A stretch of DNA of 28,797 nt from Bacteroides sp. CAG:144 (GCA_000434215.1 HF999739.1:1-28797); one strand, 5' to 3'. Shown: positions 15,059-22,252, counted from the first letter of the stretch. Numbers and translations: made by a program. The notes: generated from the sequence alone by a model not told the origin.

Positions 15059-16438
15059 ATGAACGCTAAATCAGTAATTCTCAAATCAGAGAATCAAACT
15101 CAAGTATCAGTTACAAGATCTATCGAAGGCATCTGTATCCAAAAGATTGTCATGCCAATTTCACCGCTCGGCTTCATCAATCTAATGCATCATGCAGATA
15201 GCAAAGTCAACCCTAGAAAAGCAAAGATCAATCCTATTGTCAAAGCAATTGAGGAAACATTGCAATTCTCCCCGGAGCTCTATTTCTTTAGTTCAAAAGG
15301 TATTCTACTTTCGTCCATCTATGTCGATCTTTTAGACCGCAATAGAGTGCGCCTTAGTTTTTCTGAAGAAGAAATGGAGGGAATAATGGACGGAGGACAC
15401 AACGCATTTGCGTTATGTCGATTCATTGCAAATGTTATTAATGACGATAACTTGAAAACTTGGGACGATTGTATTAGATATTATCGCAATGAGGATACTT
15501 TTGCCTCGCTGAAAGTTGGATATGAATCCCACATTGGGCAACTGAAATTTTCTATTCCAATTGAAGTTATAGCTCCTGTGGATAAAGATGAAGCATCAAT
15601 TGAGTATTTCTCTAATCATATACTTGAAATTTGTTCGGCAAGAAACGCCAATGTCTCGCTGAATGAAGCGACAAAGAGCAATAAGGAGGGTCTGTATGAA
15701 GATCTTAAGAAATGCTTAAAGGGGAGTTACCGTGAAAATATTGCATGGCGAAGTGGTGAACCAGGTACGATAAAATGTGACGATATCGTTGCGTTGGCCT
15801 GCCTACCCTTAATAAAATTGCATGAATGTGGTTATTTTGATGGCAACCCTAACATTGGAATGCTTAATCGAATAGCTATATATTCACAAAAAAGCTTGTG
15901 TGTTAAATATTACCGTAACTTAATGAAAGATAAATCCGTTTCCGAACAGCAACTCGGGAAATACGATCTTACAGACAATGCGATCAGATCTGGATTTGAA
16001 CTTGTTGATGATATTGTCAGATTTTTCGACAAAATCTATTATCACTTTCCAATGGTCTATAATAGGAATTCTGGCTCTTTTGGCCGTATCACAGGAGTAC
16101 TGCAGAAGGAAAATGAAACAGGCGGTTATATCAGCAAATTTACTGGTCCATTTAATACCTATCCAAAACGATCTATATATAACTATGCGTATGGATTTTT
16201 CTATCCGATCATTTGTGCACTTACCTCATTAATGGGATTCGAGAACGGCAAGTTGAAATGGAGAATAAATCCTCTAACAATAAATTTTGAAGATGAGAAA
16301 GTGATTAATAACTTTGCATTTTATATCGATATGGTGAAGCAGGTTCAATATGACCCTCAAAAAGTTGGCAAATCCAGCCTATCATATAAAGTTGCTGACA
16401 TAGTACTACAAAACATCATGAACGAAATGTTAGCATAG
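15059..16438 (+). CDS. Candidate phage-resistance protein, AIPR/DGQHR-like (island cargo)
   Basis: A 459 aa soluble protein with no signal peptide or membrane segment. Features recalling AIPR (abortive infection phage resistance) and DGQHR/DndB-type proteins: a MDGGHNAFALCRFIANVI block at about 115-135, corresponding to the family's NGxQT or DGQHR signature; then IPIEVIAPVDKDE; then EICSARNANVSLNEATKSNK with GLYEDLKKCL (about 195-225), like the Asn-rich helix those proteins have after the core; and an AWRSGEPGTIKCDDIVAL block. I assign the family from pattern memory only, and an unrelated ParB-like fold is possible. Codon usage differs sharply from the neighbours: many AGA arginines, A/T third positions and a higher overall A+T content, so it was acquired. 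It is the only intact gene of the island and has its own promoter and terminator. Confidence 0.55.
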   Translation: MNAKSVILKSENQTQVSVTRSIEGICIQKIVMPISPLGFINLMHHADSKVNPRKAKINPIVKAIEETLQFSPELYFFSSKGILLSSIYVDLLDRNRVRLSFSEEEMEGIMDGGHNAFALCRFIANVINDDNLKTWDDCIRYYRNEDTFASLKVGYESHIGQLKFSIPIEVIAPVDKDEASIEYFSNHILEICSARNANVSLNEATKSNKEGLYEDLKKCLKGSYRENIAWRSGEPGTIKCDDIVALACLPLIKLHECGYFDGNPNIGMLNRIAIYSQKSLCVKYYRNLMKDKSVSEQQLGKYDLTDNAIRSGFELVDDIVRFFDKIYYHFPMVYNRNSGSFGRITGVLQKENETGGYISKFTGPFNTYPKRSIYNYAYGFFYPIICALTSLMGFENGKLKWRINPLTINFEDEKVINNFAFYIDMVKQVQYDPQKVGKSSLSYKVADIVLQNIMNEMLA

Positions 16439-16476
16439 GAATAAAAGGATTCTACTTTGAATATAGATATAAAACC

Positions 16477-16517
16477 ACCAGCGCGATAAACAATAAAAAT
16501 TTGTTTGTCGCGCTGGT
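16477..16517. terminator. Strong hairpin at the right end of the island
   Basis: A 17-base stem (16477-16493 with 16501-16517, one T-G wobble) around the loop TAAAAAT. It lies between the convergent cargo gene and the DUF2795 gene, 30 bases beyond the latter's new stop. It can terminate the cargo transcript and also replaces the terminator that the DUF2795 gene lost on integration. Only short T-rich tracts flank it, so efficiency is uncertain. Confidence 0.65.
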
Positions 16518-16546
16518 ATTTAATTGTTTAATCTATCCAAGAAACG

Positions 16547-16768
16547 TCAATATTCCTCCTCGTTGAAGAAGAAGTCTTCTTTGCTGGGGTAGTCGGGCCA
16601 AATGTCTTCGATACACTCATAGATTTCACCTTCGTCTTCCATTTCTTGGAGGTTCTCGATGACTTCGAGCGGAGCTCCCGAGCGCATGGCATAATCGATA
16701 AGCTCGTCTTTGGTGGCAGGCCAAGGTGCATCTTCGAGTTTTGATGCTAATTCCAAAGTCCAATACAT
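16547..16768 (-). CDS. DUF2795 family small acidic protein, 3' end rebuilt by an integration
   Basis: A 73 aa very acidic protein, starting MYWTLELASKLEDAPWPATK, with the DUF2795 pattern DELIDYAMRSGAPLEVIENLQEMEDEGEIYE and IWPDYPSKEDFFFNEEEY at the end. It is widespread and strongly conserved in Bacteroidetes; no biochemical role is known to me. Its last six codons and stop were rejoined by the insertion at 14345-16569, with no change in protein sequence. The gene has its own promoter and is not simply the tail of the adenosyltransferase transcript. A conserved, highly expressed gene end is a sensible integration target because the insertion is harmless to the protein. Confidence 0.9.
   Translation of the reverse strand: MYWTLELASKLEDAPWPATKDELIDYAMRSGAPLEVIENLQEMEDEGEIYECIEDIWPDYPSKEDFFFNEEEY
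16549..16569. repeat. Right attachment-site copy (attR), 21-bp direct repeat
   Basis: Identical to 14345-14365. It lies inside the present DUF2795 coding region, giving codons for FNEEEY. The stop TGA (complement of 16547-16549) uses two element bases, replacing the ancestral TAA. Confidence 0.88.
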
Positions 16769-16804
16769 AATAAATAATTATTTGAACGGTTTTGAATTTT
16801 TCCG

Positions 16805-16835
16805 CAAAAGTAGAATAAAAATTTTCATTTGCAAC
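16805..16835 (-). promoter_or_regulatory. Promoter of the DUF2795 gene
   Basis: On the minus strand, GTTG (complement of 16832-16835), a 19-base spacer, then TACTTTTG (complement of 16805-16812), a perfect -7 element. The leader would be about 30 bases. It overlaps the last codons of the upstream adenosyltransferase gene. Confidence 0.6.
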
Positions 16836-17394
16836 CTTTATCCCAATAAATTTCTTCTTTTCTTTCGGATATATTGCATTGACGGGAAAGAATGAAAAGA
16901 TAATCGGATAAACGGTTGATGTAGCGTAACAATAATAAATCGACCGGGTGGGTAGCATGCAATTCGCATATGCGTCTTTCGGCCCGCCGGCAGACGGTGC
17001 GGCATACATGAGCTTGTGCGGAGGAGGTCGTTCCTCCCGGAAGTATGAAGTTGCGTAACGGGGGGAGTGTCGAGTCGAGAAAGTCGATACGCTGTTCGAG
17101 CTGTTCTATATCCTCGGGATATACCCGGCTGGCATCTCGCAAGGCTGTGTCGCTCGTGTCGGTGGCGAGATACGAACCTATGGAAAAAAGCCTGTGTTGT
17201 ATGTCGAGCAACGTATGTGCGTCGTCGTGCATGTTTGGAGGCAGTAAAGTCCTGAGAAACCCGATGTGAGCGTTCAGTTCATCGATAGTGCCGTAAGATT
17301 CGAGTCGGATATCTTGTTTGGAAACACGCTTTCCCCCGACAAGAGATGTTTCTCCCTTGTCTCCGGTGCCGGTATAGATGATACTTTTTTTCAT
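16825..17394 (-). CDS. Cob(I)yrinic acid a,c-diamide adenosyltransferase, PduO type
   Basis: Transfers the adenosyl group of ATP to cob(I)alamin, making coenzyme B12 in the cytosol. The 189 aa length is normal. The N-terminal ATP-binding motif is YTGTGDKGETSLVGG (7-21), followed by RLESYGTIDELNAHIG, then ILPGGTTSSAQAHVCR (117-132) and the CRRAERR helix (135-141) that lines the active site, and YINRLSDYLFILSR near the C-terminus. All are family hallmarks. It lies 55 bases downstream of the methyltransferase on the same strand, probably in one transcript. B12-dependent methylmalonyl-CoA mutase, common in this group, is a likely consumer but is not in the window. Confidence 0.93.
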   Translation of the reverse strand: MKKSIIYTGTGDKGETSLVGGKRVSKQDIRLESYGTIDELNAHIGFLRTLLPPNMHDDAHTLLDIQHRLFSIGSYLATDTSDTALRDASRVYPEDIEQLEQRIDFLDSTLPPLRNFILPGGTTSSAQAHVCRTVCRRAERRICELHATHPVDLLLLRYINRLSDYLFILSRQCNISERKEEIYWDKGCK

Positions 17395-17449
17395 GTCTTT
17401 TTCTTTATAGTGCCGGTATGGTGGCTGGGTTTACCGAATTGATCTTTTT

Positions 17450-18160
17450 TCAGAAAGCTACGATATAATTCTGCTTGTTGAGTTTGGGATTACATATCGC
17501 TATGGCCAAATTGTAGAGGTCGAATGTAACTCGTATTTTTTCGTTTCTCGAGAAATTTTCCCAGACACGGAAGATTCCTTTTTCTTGTCTTATGCCGTCG
17601 ATGATTATGATACTCTTTTCGCATAGATGCGGGCTGATTTTTTCAAATGCTTCCTGATATTGCGAGGCATCGGACAGACTGTGCAAATAGATGAGATGCT
17701 GATCGAGTTCTTCTCCGTGTAAAAAAGAGAGACCTTCGGGAATCGTTCGGTCGATATAGGTTACATTTCCCGGCAGGTGCATCAGCAATTGTTCGGCAGT
17801 TGCACGGCGAATAGGATCGGGTTCGATACAAAACAGCCGGGCGGTCGGGCAGCCTTTTTGCAAATAAAGGGTCGAATATCCATCTTCGCTTCCGCATTCG
17901 ATGATACATCGGGGCTTGAAGCGGTTGGCAAGGCGGAACAACAATCGGCATTTGCGTTTATTGAAATTCTGTCTATCGTGTAAAGTCCGGTGCAGATCCT
18001 CGATTTGCTTGTAGGCGTAATAGCCCGATTTCTCTTCAATGACTTTCGTGATAAGGCCGTAAGCGAAAGGAGAATGTACACCATAACCTTTTCTATGGCG
18101 TATTTTGCGTATTTTGCGCTGACAGAATTGTTTTACATTGAAGCGGCTGTACATGAACAT
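17450..18160 (-). CDS. Class I SAM-dependent methyltransferase-like protein
   Basis: Cytosolic protein of 236 aa with a Rossmann methyltransferase core: motif I CIIECGSEDGYSTLYL (85-100), an acidic end of strand 2 (LFCIEPDP) and a strand-4-like DQHLIYLHSLS; later EKSIIIIDGIR. The N-terminal block KGYGVHSPFAY (24-34) is a recurrent start of a Bacteroidetes methyltransferase family whose substrate is not known to me. The motif I Gly pattern is altered (CGSEDG), so activity is likely but not certain. A second ATG at 18154 would shorten it by two residues. It is the first gene of a short operon with the adenosyltransferase and has its own promoter. Confidence 0.78.
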   Translation of the reverse strand: MFMYSRFNVKQFCQRKIRKIRHRKGYGVHSPFAYGLITKVIEEKSGYYAYKQIEDLHRTLHDRQNFNKRKCRLLFRLANRFKPRCIIECGSEDGYSTLYLQKGCPTARLFCIEPDPIRRATAEQLLMHLPGNVTYIDRTIPEGLSFLHGEELDQHLIYLHSLSDASQYQEAFEKISPHLCEKSIIIIDGIRQEKGIFRVWENFSRNEKIRVTFDLYNLAIAICNPKLNKQNYIVAF

Positions 18161-18174
18161 TTATTTGACTTATA

Positions 18175-18205
18175 CAAAAATAAATGTTTCCCGGGATAAA
18201 TGAAA
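18175..18205 (-). promoter_or_regulatory. Promoter of the methyltransferase-adenosyltransferase pair
   Basis: On the minus strand, TTTC (complement of 18202-18205), 19 bases, then TATTTTTG (complement of 18175-18182), a perfect -7 element. The start would be within about 10 bases of the ATG, so the leader is very short. Confidence 0.5.
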
Positions 18206-18222
18206 GTTTTTATGTGGATACG

Positions 18223-18253
18223 GTTGCTCAACCGTTGTTTTTTTGCATCTTTG
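18223..18253 (+). promoter_or_regulatory. Promoter of the NUDIX gene
   Basis: GTTG (18223-18226), 19 bases, then CATCTTTG (18246-18253), one mismatch to TAnnTTTG. It lies back to back with the methyltransferase promoter and gives a leader of about 30 bases before 18289. Confidence 0.5.
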
Positions 18254-18288
18254 TATGAAATAGAGGCCTTTATAAAGCGATATGAAGT

Positions 18289-18855
18289 ATGGAAGAGAAA
18301 ATGATAAAGTCGTGGAAAGTAATGAGTAGCCGTTATTTGGCAGAGAAACCATGGTTTACCGTACGGGAAGAGCGAGTGCAACTGCCGAATGGAAACGAAA
18401 TACCGAATTATTATGTTTTCGAGTATCCCGATTGGGTAAATGTAATTGCTGTTACCCGTGATGGAAAGTATGTTTTCGAACGCCAGTATCGGCATGCGGT
18501 GGGACTGGTATCGTATGAGTTGTGTGCCGGAGTGTGTGAACCCGATGATGCTTCTCCTCTTGAATCTGCTCGTCGGGAATTGCTCGAAGAGACAGGTTAT
18601 GGTAATGGTGAATGGGAGGAGTTGATGATCCTTTCGCCCAATCCCGGTACGCATACCAATCTTACTTATTGCTATCTTGCTCGGAATGTGGAGCGGATAG
18701 AAAGTCAGCATCTCGAACCGACCGAGGATATTGCCGTAGAGTTGCTTTCTCTCGAAGAGGTGCGGGCTTTGCTCGATTGCAACGGGGTGTTGCAGGCTTT
18801 GCATGCCGCACCACTGTGGAAATATATCTCTATGTTGTCGGAAGGAAAAATTTGA
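18289..18855 (+). CDS. NUDIX hydrolase (ADP-ribose pyrophosphatase-like)
   Basis: A 188 aa cytosolic NUDIX enzyme, most like the ADP-ribose or nucleotide-sugar pyrophosphatases in having an N-terminal beta domain before the NUDIX fold. The core catalytic segment RELLEETG (96-103) with Gly81 upstream is clear. Compared with the consensus Gx5Ex7REUxEExG, the first Glu is not in its usual place: the loop reads GVCEPDDASPLESA and appears one residue longer. The metal-binding RELLEE residues are all present, so activity is expected. It stands alone, between a divergent promoter and a strong bidirectional terminator. Confidence 0.9.
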   Translation: MEEKMIKSWKVMSSRYLAEKPWFTVREERVQLPNGNEIPNYYVFEYPDWVNVIAVTRDGKYVFERQYRHAVGLVSYELCAGVCEPDDASPLESARRELLEETGYGNGEWEELMILSPNPGTHTNLTYCYLARNVERIESQHLEPTEDIAVELLSLEEVRALLDCNGVLQALHAAPLWKYISMLSEGKI

Positions 18856-18876
18856 TTTTTGCAGCAAGGTGTCTTC

Positions 18877-18915
18877 TATAAAACGCCCCGGTAAATTTTA
18901 CCGGGGCGTTTTATA
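18877..18915. terminator. Bidirectional terminator between NUDIX gene and ribH
   Basis: A long near-perfect palindrome, ACGCCCCGGT paired with ACCGGGGCGT, extended on both sides by A and T runs (TATAAAA and TTTTATA). It lies between convergent genes and serves both. Confidence 0.9.
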
Positions 18916-18935
18916 GGATTTTCATTGGAGAGCTA

Positions 18936-19427
18936 TTATTTCATACGGGCGGCAAAAGCAGCCATTTTTATAGCGGTAACCGCCGCTTCGTCGCCTTTAT
19001 TCCCGTATTTCCCTCCGGCTCGGTCGAGGGCCTGTTGTTTGTCATTGGTAGTAAGAACTCCGAAAATGACCGGCGTTTCGAGTGTTGCGTTGAGATGCGT
19101 TGTCCCTGCGGTAACTCCTTGACAGACATAATCGAAGTGCGGGGTATCTCCTTGTATGACACAGCCGAGGACGATAACAGCGTCTGGTCGGTAATGTGCT
19201 GCCATACGTTGCGCTCCGAAAGTTAGTTCATAAGTTCCGGGGACATATTCCACGAAAATGTTTTCGGGCTTTACTCCGTGTTTTTCGAGCGTGTTGCAAG
19301 CTCCTTCGAGAAGTTTATCGGTAATATCGGCGTTCCATTCCGCACATACGATTGCAACACGTAACAGGGGGGAGTGGGGCACGGTGTTGTTGTCGCAAGA
19401 AGATAGATTTTGATATGCTGTTGCCAT
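18936..19427 (-). CDS. ribH: 6,7-dimethyl-8-ribityllumazine synthase
   Basis: Penultimate enzyme of riboflavin synthesis, condensing 3,4-dihydroxy-2-butanone 4-phosphate with the ribitylaminopyrimidine. The 163 aa protein has [20 protein letters not shown] (24-43), the [16 protein letters not shown] block (58-73) and the active-site block [17 protein letters not shown] with the catalytic His97, then [19 protein letters not shown]. These identify lumazine synthase unambiguously. It lies downstream of the TPR gene on the same strand, but a hairpin between them (19457-19486) may limit read-through. No other riboflavin gene is nearby and I see no FMN riboswitch. Confidence 0.96.
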   Translation of the reverse strand: MATAYQNLSSCDNNTVPHSPLLRVAIVCAEWNADITDKLLEGACNTLEKHGVKPENIFVEYVPGTYELTFGAQRMAAHYRPDAVIVLGCVIQGDTPHFDYVCQGVTAGTTHLNATLETPVIFGVLTTNDKQQALDRAGGKYGNKGDEAAVTAIKMAAFAARMK

Positions 19428-19456
19428 GACAGTAGTTTTTACAGAGAGTATAAAAT

Positions 19457-19486
19457 AAAAAGGGTATCTCCGAGAGGTACCCTTTT
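19457..19486 (-). terminator. Terminator or attenuator between the TPR gene and ribH
   Basis: GGGTATCTC and GAGGTACCC-type arms (one T-G wobble, three-base loop) flanked by an A-run and a T-run. On the minus strand it follows the TPR gene by about 20 bases and is followed by T residues. It could partly separate ribH expression from the TPR gene. Confidence 0.65.
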
Positions 19487-19505
19487 GGTTATGGTTGTAC
19501 TGAGA

Positions 19506-20189
19506 TTAAAGTTTTGCTTGAGCACGTTCGATATATTTGTCTATATCCCGGGCAATCGATGAGGTGGCGTAGTCGTTCTTTATTTGGTTATAAAGTGCGA
19601 GTGCTTTATTATAGTCGCCTGTCGCTTCGGCAATAGTTGCAGCTTTCTGCAGATAGAATGGCGAGAAGAGAACATTGTCGGCTTTCTTGGCCGCTTTCTC
19701 GAAAGTTGCCATAGCGTCGGCTGTCTGGTCCATATTGGCATAGCAATTACCGATCATGCCCAAAACGTTCGGCGATACGAATTTATCATCGGCTTTGAAT
19801 TTTTTGAAGTAGTTGAGGGCTTCATTGTTATTACCGAGATTAAAATAGCAAATACCTGCATAAGCGGCAGCCAAATTGCCGGCATCGGTGTGCGAATATT
19901 CGTTTGCAATAGCTTCGAATCCGATATAATCGGTACCGTTACCATTGAGTGCCAATGCAAAGGAGTCGGCATCGAGGTAAAATTCGCCTTTGAACATTTC
20001 GGCATAAGCTGTTGCTTCGCGGGGTTCGAAGTAGAAATGACGCAAGCCCAGCCATGCGCCTACGGCGATGACGACGACTAATATTACAATGGAAATACCT
20101 TTTTGATTCTTTTCGATAAATTGTTCCGACGAGGAAAGAACTTCGTTCATTTTATCGACTTCGTCCGGAGTGTTTTGTTTTTGTGTCAT
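19506..20189 (-). CDS. Membrane-anchored tetratricopeptide-repeat protein (YfgM-like)
   Basis: A 227 aa protein with a charged N-terminus, one transmembrane helix (about 31-48, GISIVILVVVIAVGAWLG) and a periplasmic part with several TPR units: GNLAAAYAGICYFNLGNNNEALNYFKKF, SPNVLGMIGNCYANMDQTADAMATFEKAAK and SPFYLQKAATIAEATGDYNKALALYNQI. The arrangement is like YfgM/AncB-type proteins that act with envelope chaperones, but that function is an analogy. It is a common Bacteroidetes gene found next to ribH and recF, as here. It probably acts by binding partner proteins and has no catalytic site. Confidence 0.85.
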   Translation of the reverse strand: MTQKQNTPDEVDKMNEVLSSSEQFIEKNQKGISIVILVVVIAVGAWLGLRHFYFEPREATAYAEMFKGEFYLDADSFALALNGNGTDYIGFEAIANEYSHTDAGNLAAAYAGICYFNLGNNNEALNYFKKFKADDKFVSPNVLGMIGNCYANMDQTADAMATFEKAAKKADNVLFSPFYLQKAATIAEATGDYNKALALYNQIKNDYATSSIARDIDKYIERAQAKL

Positions 20190-20230
20190 ATTTTTGTCGT
20201 TTTTATAGCTTGGTAATTGTTTTGAGCAGA

Positions 20231-20238
20231 CAAAAGTA
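20231..20238 (-). promoter_or_regulatory. -7 element of the TPR gene promoter
   Basis: The minus strand reads TACTTTTG, a perfect TAnnTTTG, about 42 bases upstream of the TPR ATG. The -33 region is A/T-rich with only a TTTA-like match. Confidence 0.5.
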
Positions 20239-20356
20239 CGCTTTTATCTTTAATAAATAAAAAAATCAGCCTGATTTTTTGCGAGTTTCGGCTGTCGGTA
20301 AGGTGGTGGGCGGTATTTTTTGAGAAAGAGAGGTCGGTAAAATGAAAAAGTTTGCG

Positions 20357-20364
20357 TACGTTTG
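20357..20364 (+). promoter_or_regulatory. -7 element of the recF promoter
   Basis: TACGTTTG, a perfect TAnnTTTG, 24 bases before the recF ATG at 20389. No clear -33 element is seen at 19-21 bases upstream. Its place argues against the alternative TTG start at 20362, which lies within the promoter. Confidence 0.45.
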
Positions 20365-20388
20365 CAAGGTGTAAAAAAGGTTTTCTTC

Positions 20389-21486
20389 ATGATTCTTTCC
20401 CGGTTATCGATTGTCAATTTCAAAAATATAGCGCAAGCCGATTTGGAGTTTTCTTCCGGCTTGAATTGTTTTTTAGGCAATAACGGCATGGGGAAAACCA
20501 ATTTGCTCGATGCCCTTTATTATCTCTCGTTTTGTAAAAGTTCTATGTCGCTGGCCGACTCGCAGAATATCCGGCACGGTGAGGATTTCTTTATGTTACA
20601 GGGTTTTTATTCCTATGACGATGTGTGCGAGGAGATTTATTGCGGAATGAAACGCCGGCAGAAAAAAGTATTCAAGCGGAACAAGAAAGAGTATAGCCGC
20701 CTGTCCGATCATATAGGACTGATTCCTTTGGTTATGATTTCTCCGGCCGATTCGGAATTGATACAAGGAGGCAGTGAGGAACGTCGGCGATTTCTCGATT
20801 TGGTCATTTCTCAATTCGACAAGGCCTATCTCGATAAGTTGATTCGCTACAACAAAGCGCTGATGCAACGGAATACGTTGTTGAAGCAAGAAATATCCGA
20901 TCCTGCCATGTATGAGATATGGGAAGAACAGATGGCTCTTGCCGCAGCCGATATTTATCGGGCAAGGAGGCGTTTCCTTGCAGAATTCGTTCCTGTATTT
21001 CAGGAATTTTATGAGACGATTTCGGGAGGTAACGAGGAGGTGGGGCTTACTTATGTCTCGCATATCGAGAGGGGTGATTTGCGCGATTTATTGGCCGAAG
21101 TGCGTTCTCGCGATCTGATTCTCGGATATACTTCGCGCGGTGTGCATAAAGATGAGTTGGAAATGACTTTGGGGGAATATCCGATGAGACGCATCGGTTC
21201 TCAGGGACAGAATAAGACTTTTTTGATCGCCTTGAAGCTGGCACAGTTCGATTACTTGAATAGGAATGGACATACCGTACCGTTGCTTTTGCTCGATGAT
21301 GTTTTTGACAAACTCGATGCACAACGCATGGAACGTATCATTACTCTTGTTTCGCAAGAGCGTTTCGGACAGATTTTTGTAACCGATACCAATCGGGAAT
21401 ATCTCGATGCCATAGTGCGTCGCACCGGGGGAGATTATCGGTTGTTCAAGGTCGAGAGCGGGGAGTTTTCGATAATAGGAGAATAG
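20389..21486 (+). CDS. recF: DNA replication and repair protein RecF
   Basis: SMC-like ATPase that helps load RecA at gapped DNA. The ATG at 20389 gives MILSRLSIVNFKNI, the normal RecF N-terminus; a TTG start nine codons upstream is unlikely. The 365 aa length is normal. Walker A is GNNGMGKT at 30-37, followed by LLDALYYLSF; the ABC signature region is GSQGQNKTFLIALKLAQ; Walker B and D-loop are LLLLDDVFDKLD (Asp303, Asp304). SRGVHKDELEM before the signature is also characteristic. It is the first of three tightly spaced genes, with a DUF721 gene four bases downstream. Confidence 0.97.
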   Translation: MILSRLSIVNFKNIAQADLEFSSGLNCFLGNNGMGKTNLLDALYYLSFCKSSMSLADSQNIRHGEDFFMLQGFYSYDDVCEEIYCGMKRRQKKVFKRNKKEYSRLSDHIGLIPLVMISPADSELIQGGSEERRRFLDLVISQFDKAYLDKLIRYNKALMQRNTLLKQEISDPAMYEIWEEQMALAAADIYRARRRFLAEFVPVFQEFYETISGGNEEVGLTYVSHIERGDLRDLLAEVRSRDLILGYTSRGVHKDELEMTLGEYPMRRIGSQGQNKTFLIALKLAQFDYLNRNGHTVPLLLLDDVFDKLDAQRMERIITLVSQERFGQIFVTDTNREYLDAIVRRTGGDYRLFKVESGEFSIIGE

Positions 21487-21490
21487 AGTT

Positions 21491-21781
21491 ATGCAACGAA
21501 AAGATGCTCAGAAATTGAGTGAATTGCTTCCGCAGATTCTGGCCGACCAGCAACTCGACCGCCGTCTCGACGAGACGCAAGCGGCGGTTTTGTGGAAAGA
21601 GATTTTCGGTGAAGCGGTTGCCCGCTATACGACGCAGGTATATGTCAGGGCGGGAGTGTTGTATGTCTCTTTATCTTCGGCTGTTTTGCGCAATGAGTTG
21701 TTGAGTTGTAAAAAGTCTCTTTTGCATCGACTCAATGAGGAGATGGGGCGGCTTGTGGTAAAAGATATAATACTTCGATGA
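21491..21781 (+). CDS. DUF721 protein, DciA-like
   Basis: A 96 aa protein with the DUF721 pattern: LPQILADQQLDRRLDETQAA, then VLWKEIFGEAVARYT, then LYVSLSSAVLRNELLSCKKSLLHRLN and VKDIILR. DciA, the family member studied most, helps load the replicative helicase. The classic genomic place next to recF fits. It begins four bases after the recF stop and the next gene starts one base after its own stop, so the three genes are co-translated. Confidence 0.88.
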   Translation: MQRKDAQKLSELLPQILADQQLDRRLDETQAAVLWKEIFGEAVARYTTQVYVRAGVLYVSLSSAVLRNELLSCKKSLLHRLNEEMGRLVVKDIILR

Positions 21782-21782
21782 T

Positions 21783-22211
21783 ATGACAGAACAGATGACA
21801 TTCCGGCATTCGGTGCCTGTACAGTTGAGATTTAACGACCTCGATCCGTTGGGGCATGTCAATAATTCGGTATATTTTACTTTTTACGATTTGGGAAAAG
21901 TGAAATATTTTGCTGCCGTGCGGCCTCAGATGATGGAGTTGCGCGAAATAGATTTGGTGATCGCCAATGTGAATGCCAATTTTCTTTTGCCGATTTATTT
22001 GCATGAGGAGATCGAAGTCCAGACGACGACACTTTCGATAGGGAACAAAAGCGTGAAACTTTTGCAACGTATCGTCGGTGTGAAAAACGGCGAAGTGAAA
22101 GCCGTTTGTGAAACCATACTGGTGGGGTTTGATTTTAAGAGCGGTACGACGAAAGTTATTTCCGATGAATGGCGAAAAGCCATAGAAGCGTATGAAGGAC
22201 GCTCTTTTTAA
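21783..22211 (+). CDS. Hotdog-fold acyl-CoA thioesterase (4HBT family)
   Basis: A 142 aa single-hotdog thioesterase. The motif VQLRFNDLDPLGHVNNSVYFTFYD (about 13-36) contains Asp21 and the HVNN segment of the 4-hydroxybenzoyl-CoA thioesterase type active site; the later VQTTTLSIGNKSVKLLQRIV and CETILVGFDFKSG strands complete the fold. It acts on acyl-CoA or acyl-ACP in the cytosol; substrate unknown. The start at 21783 follows the DUF721 stop by one base, so it is the last gene of the recF transcript and is followed by a strong terminator. Confidence 0.9.
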   Translation: MTEQMTFRHSVPVQLRFNDLDPLGHVNNSVYFTFYDLGKVKYFAAVRPQMMELREIDLVIANVNANFLLPIYLHEEIEVQTTTLSIGNKSVKLLQRIVGVKNGEVKAVCETILVGFDFKSGTTKVISDEWRKAIEAYEGRSF

Positions 22212-22221
22212 AGGATAAGAA

Positions 22222-22252
22222 AAAGGTCTGTAAACTTCGTTTGCAGACCTTT
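22222..22252. terminator. Bidirectional terminator between thioesterase and acyltransferase genes
   Basis: A 14-base stem, AAAGGTCTGTAAAC with GTTTGCAGACCTTT (one T-G wobble), loop TTC, followed by T-rich sequence. It lies between convergent genes, 10 bases after the thioesterase stop and 24 bases from the end of the acyltransferase gene. Confidence 0.9.

Larger units (their letters stand above)
14345..16569. mobile_element. Small integrated island in the 3' end of a DUF2795 gene, without integrase
   Basis: A perfect 21-base direct repeat bounds this segment (14345-14365 and 16549-16569). The right copy is the last six codons of the DUF2795 gene (FNEEEY, stop TGA). The left copy, read on the minus strand, gives the same FNEEEY followed by TAA and then a terminator 20 bases on, so it is the displaced original gene end. 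One unit (one repeat copy plus insert) is 2204 bases. Inside are one complete foreign-looking gene (15059-16438), its promoter and hairpin leader, a broken minus-strand ORF and a strong end hairpin. This is the pattern left by site-specific integration into a gene end. I see no integrase, transposase or relaxase, so it should depend on a helper recombinase or be a remnant. Confidence 0.85.

Noticed and set aside
18877-18915. Palindrome as a mobile repeat or REP-like element
   Set aside because: It has the position and A/T flanks of a bidirectional terminator between convergent genes and no second copy is seen in the window.
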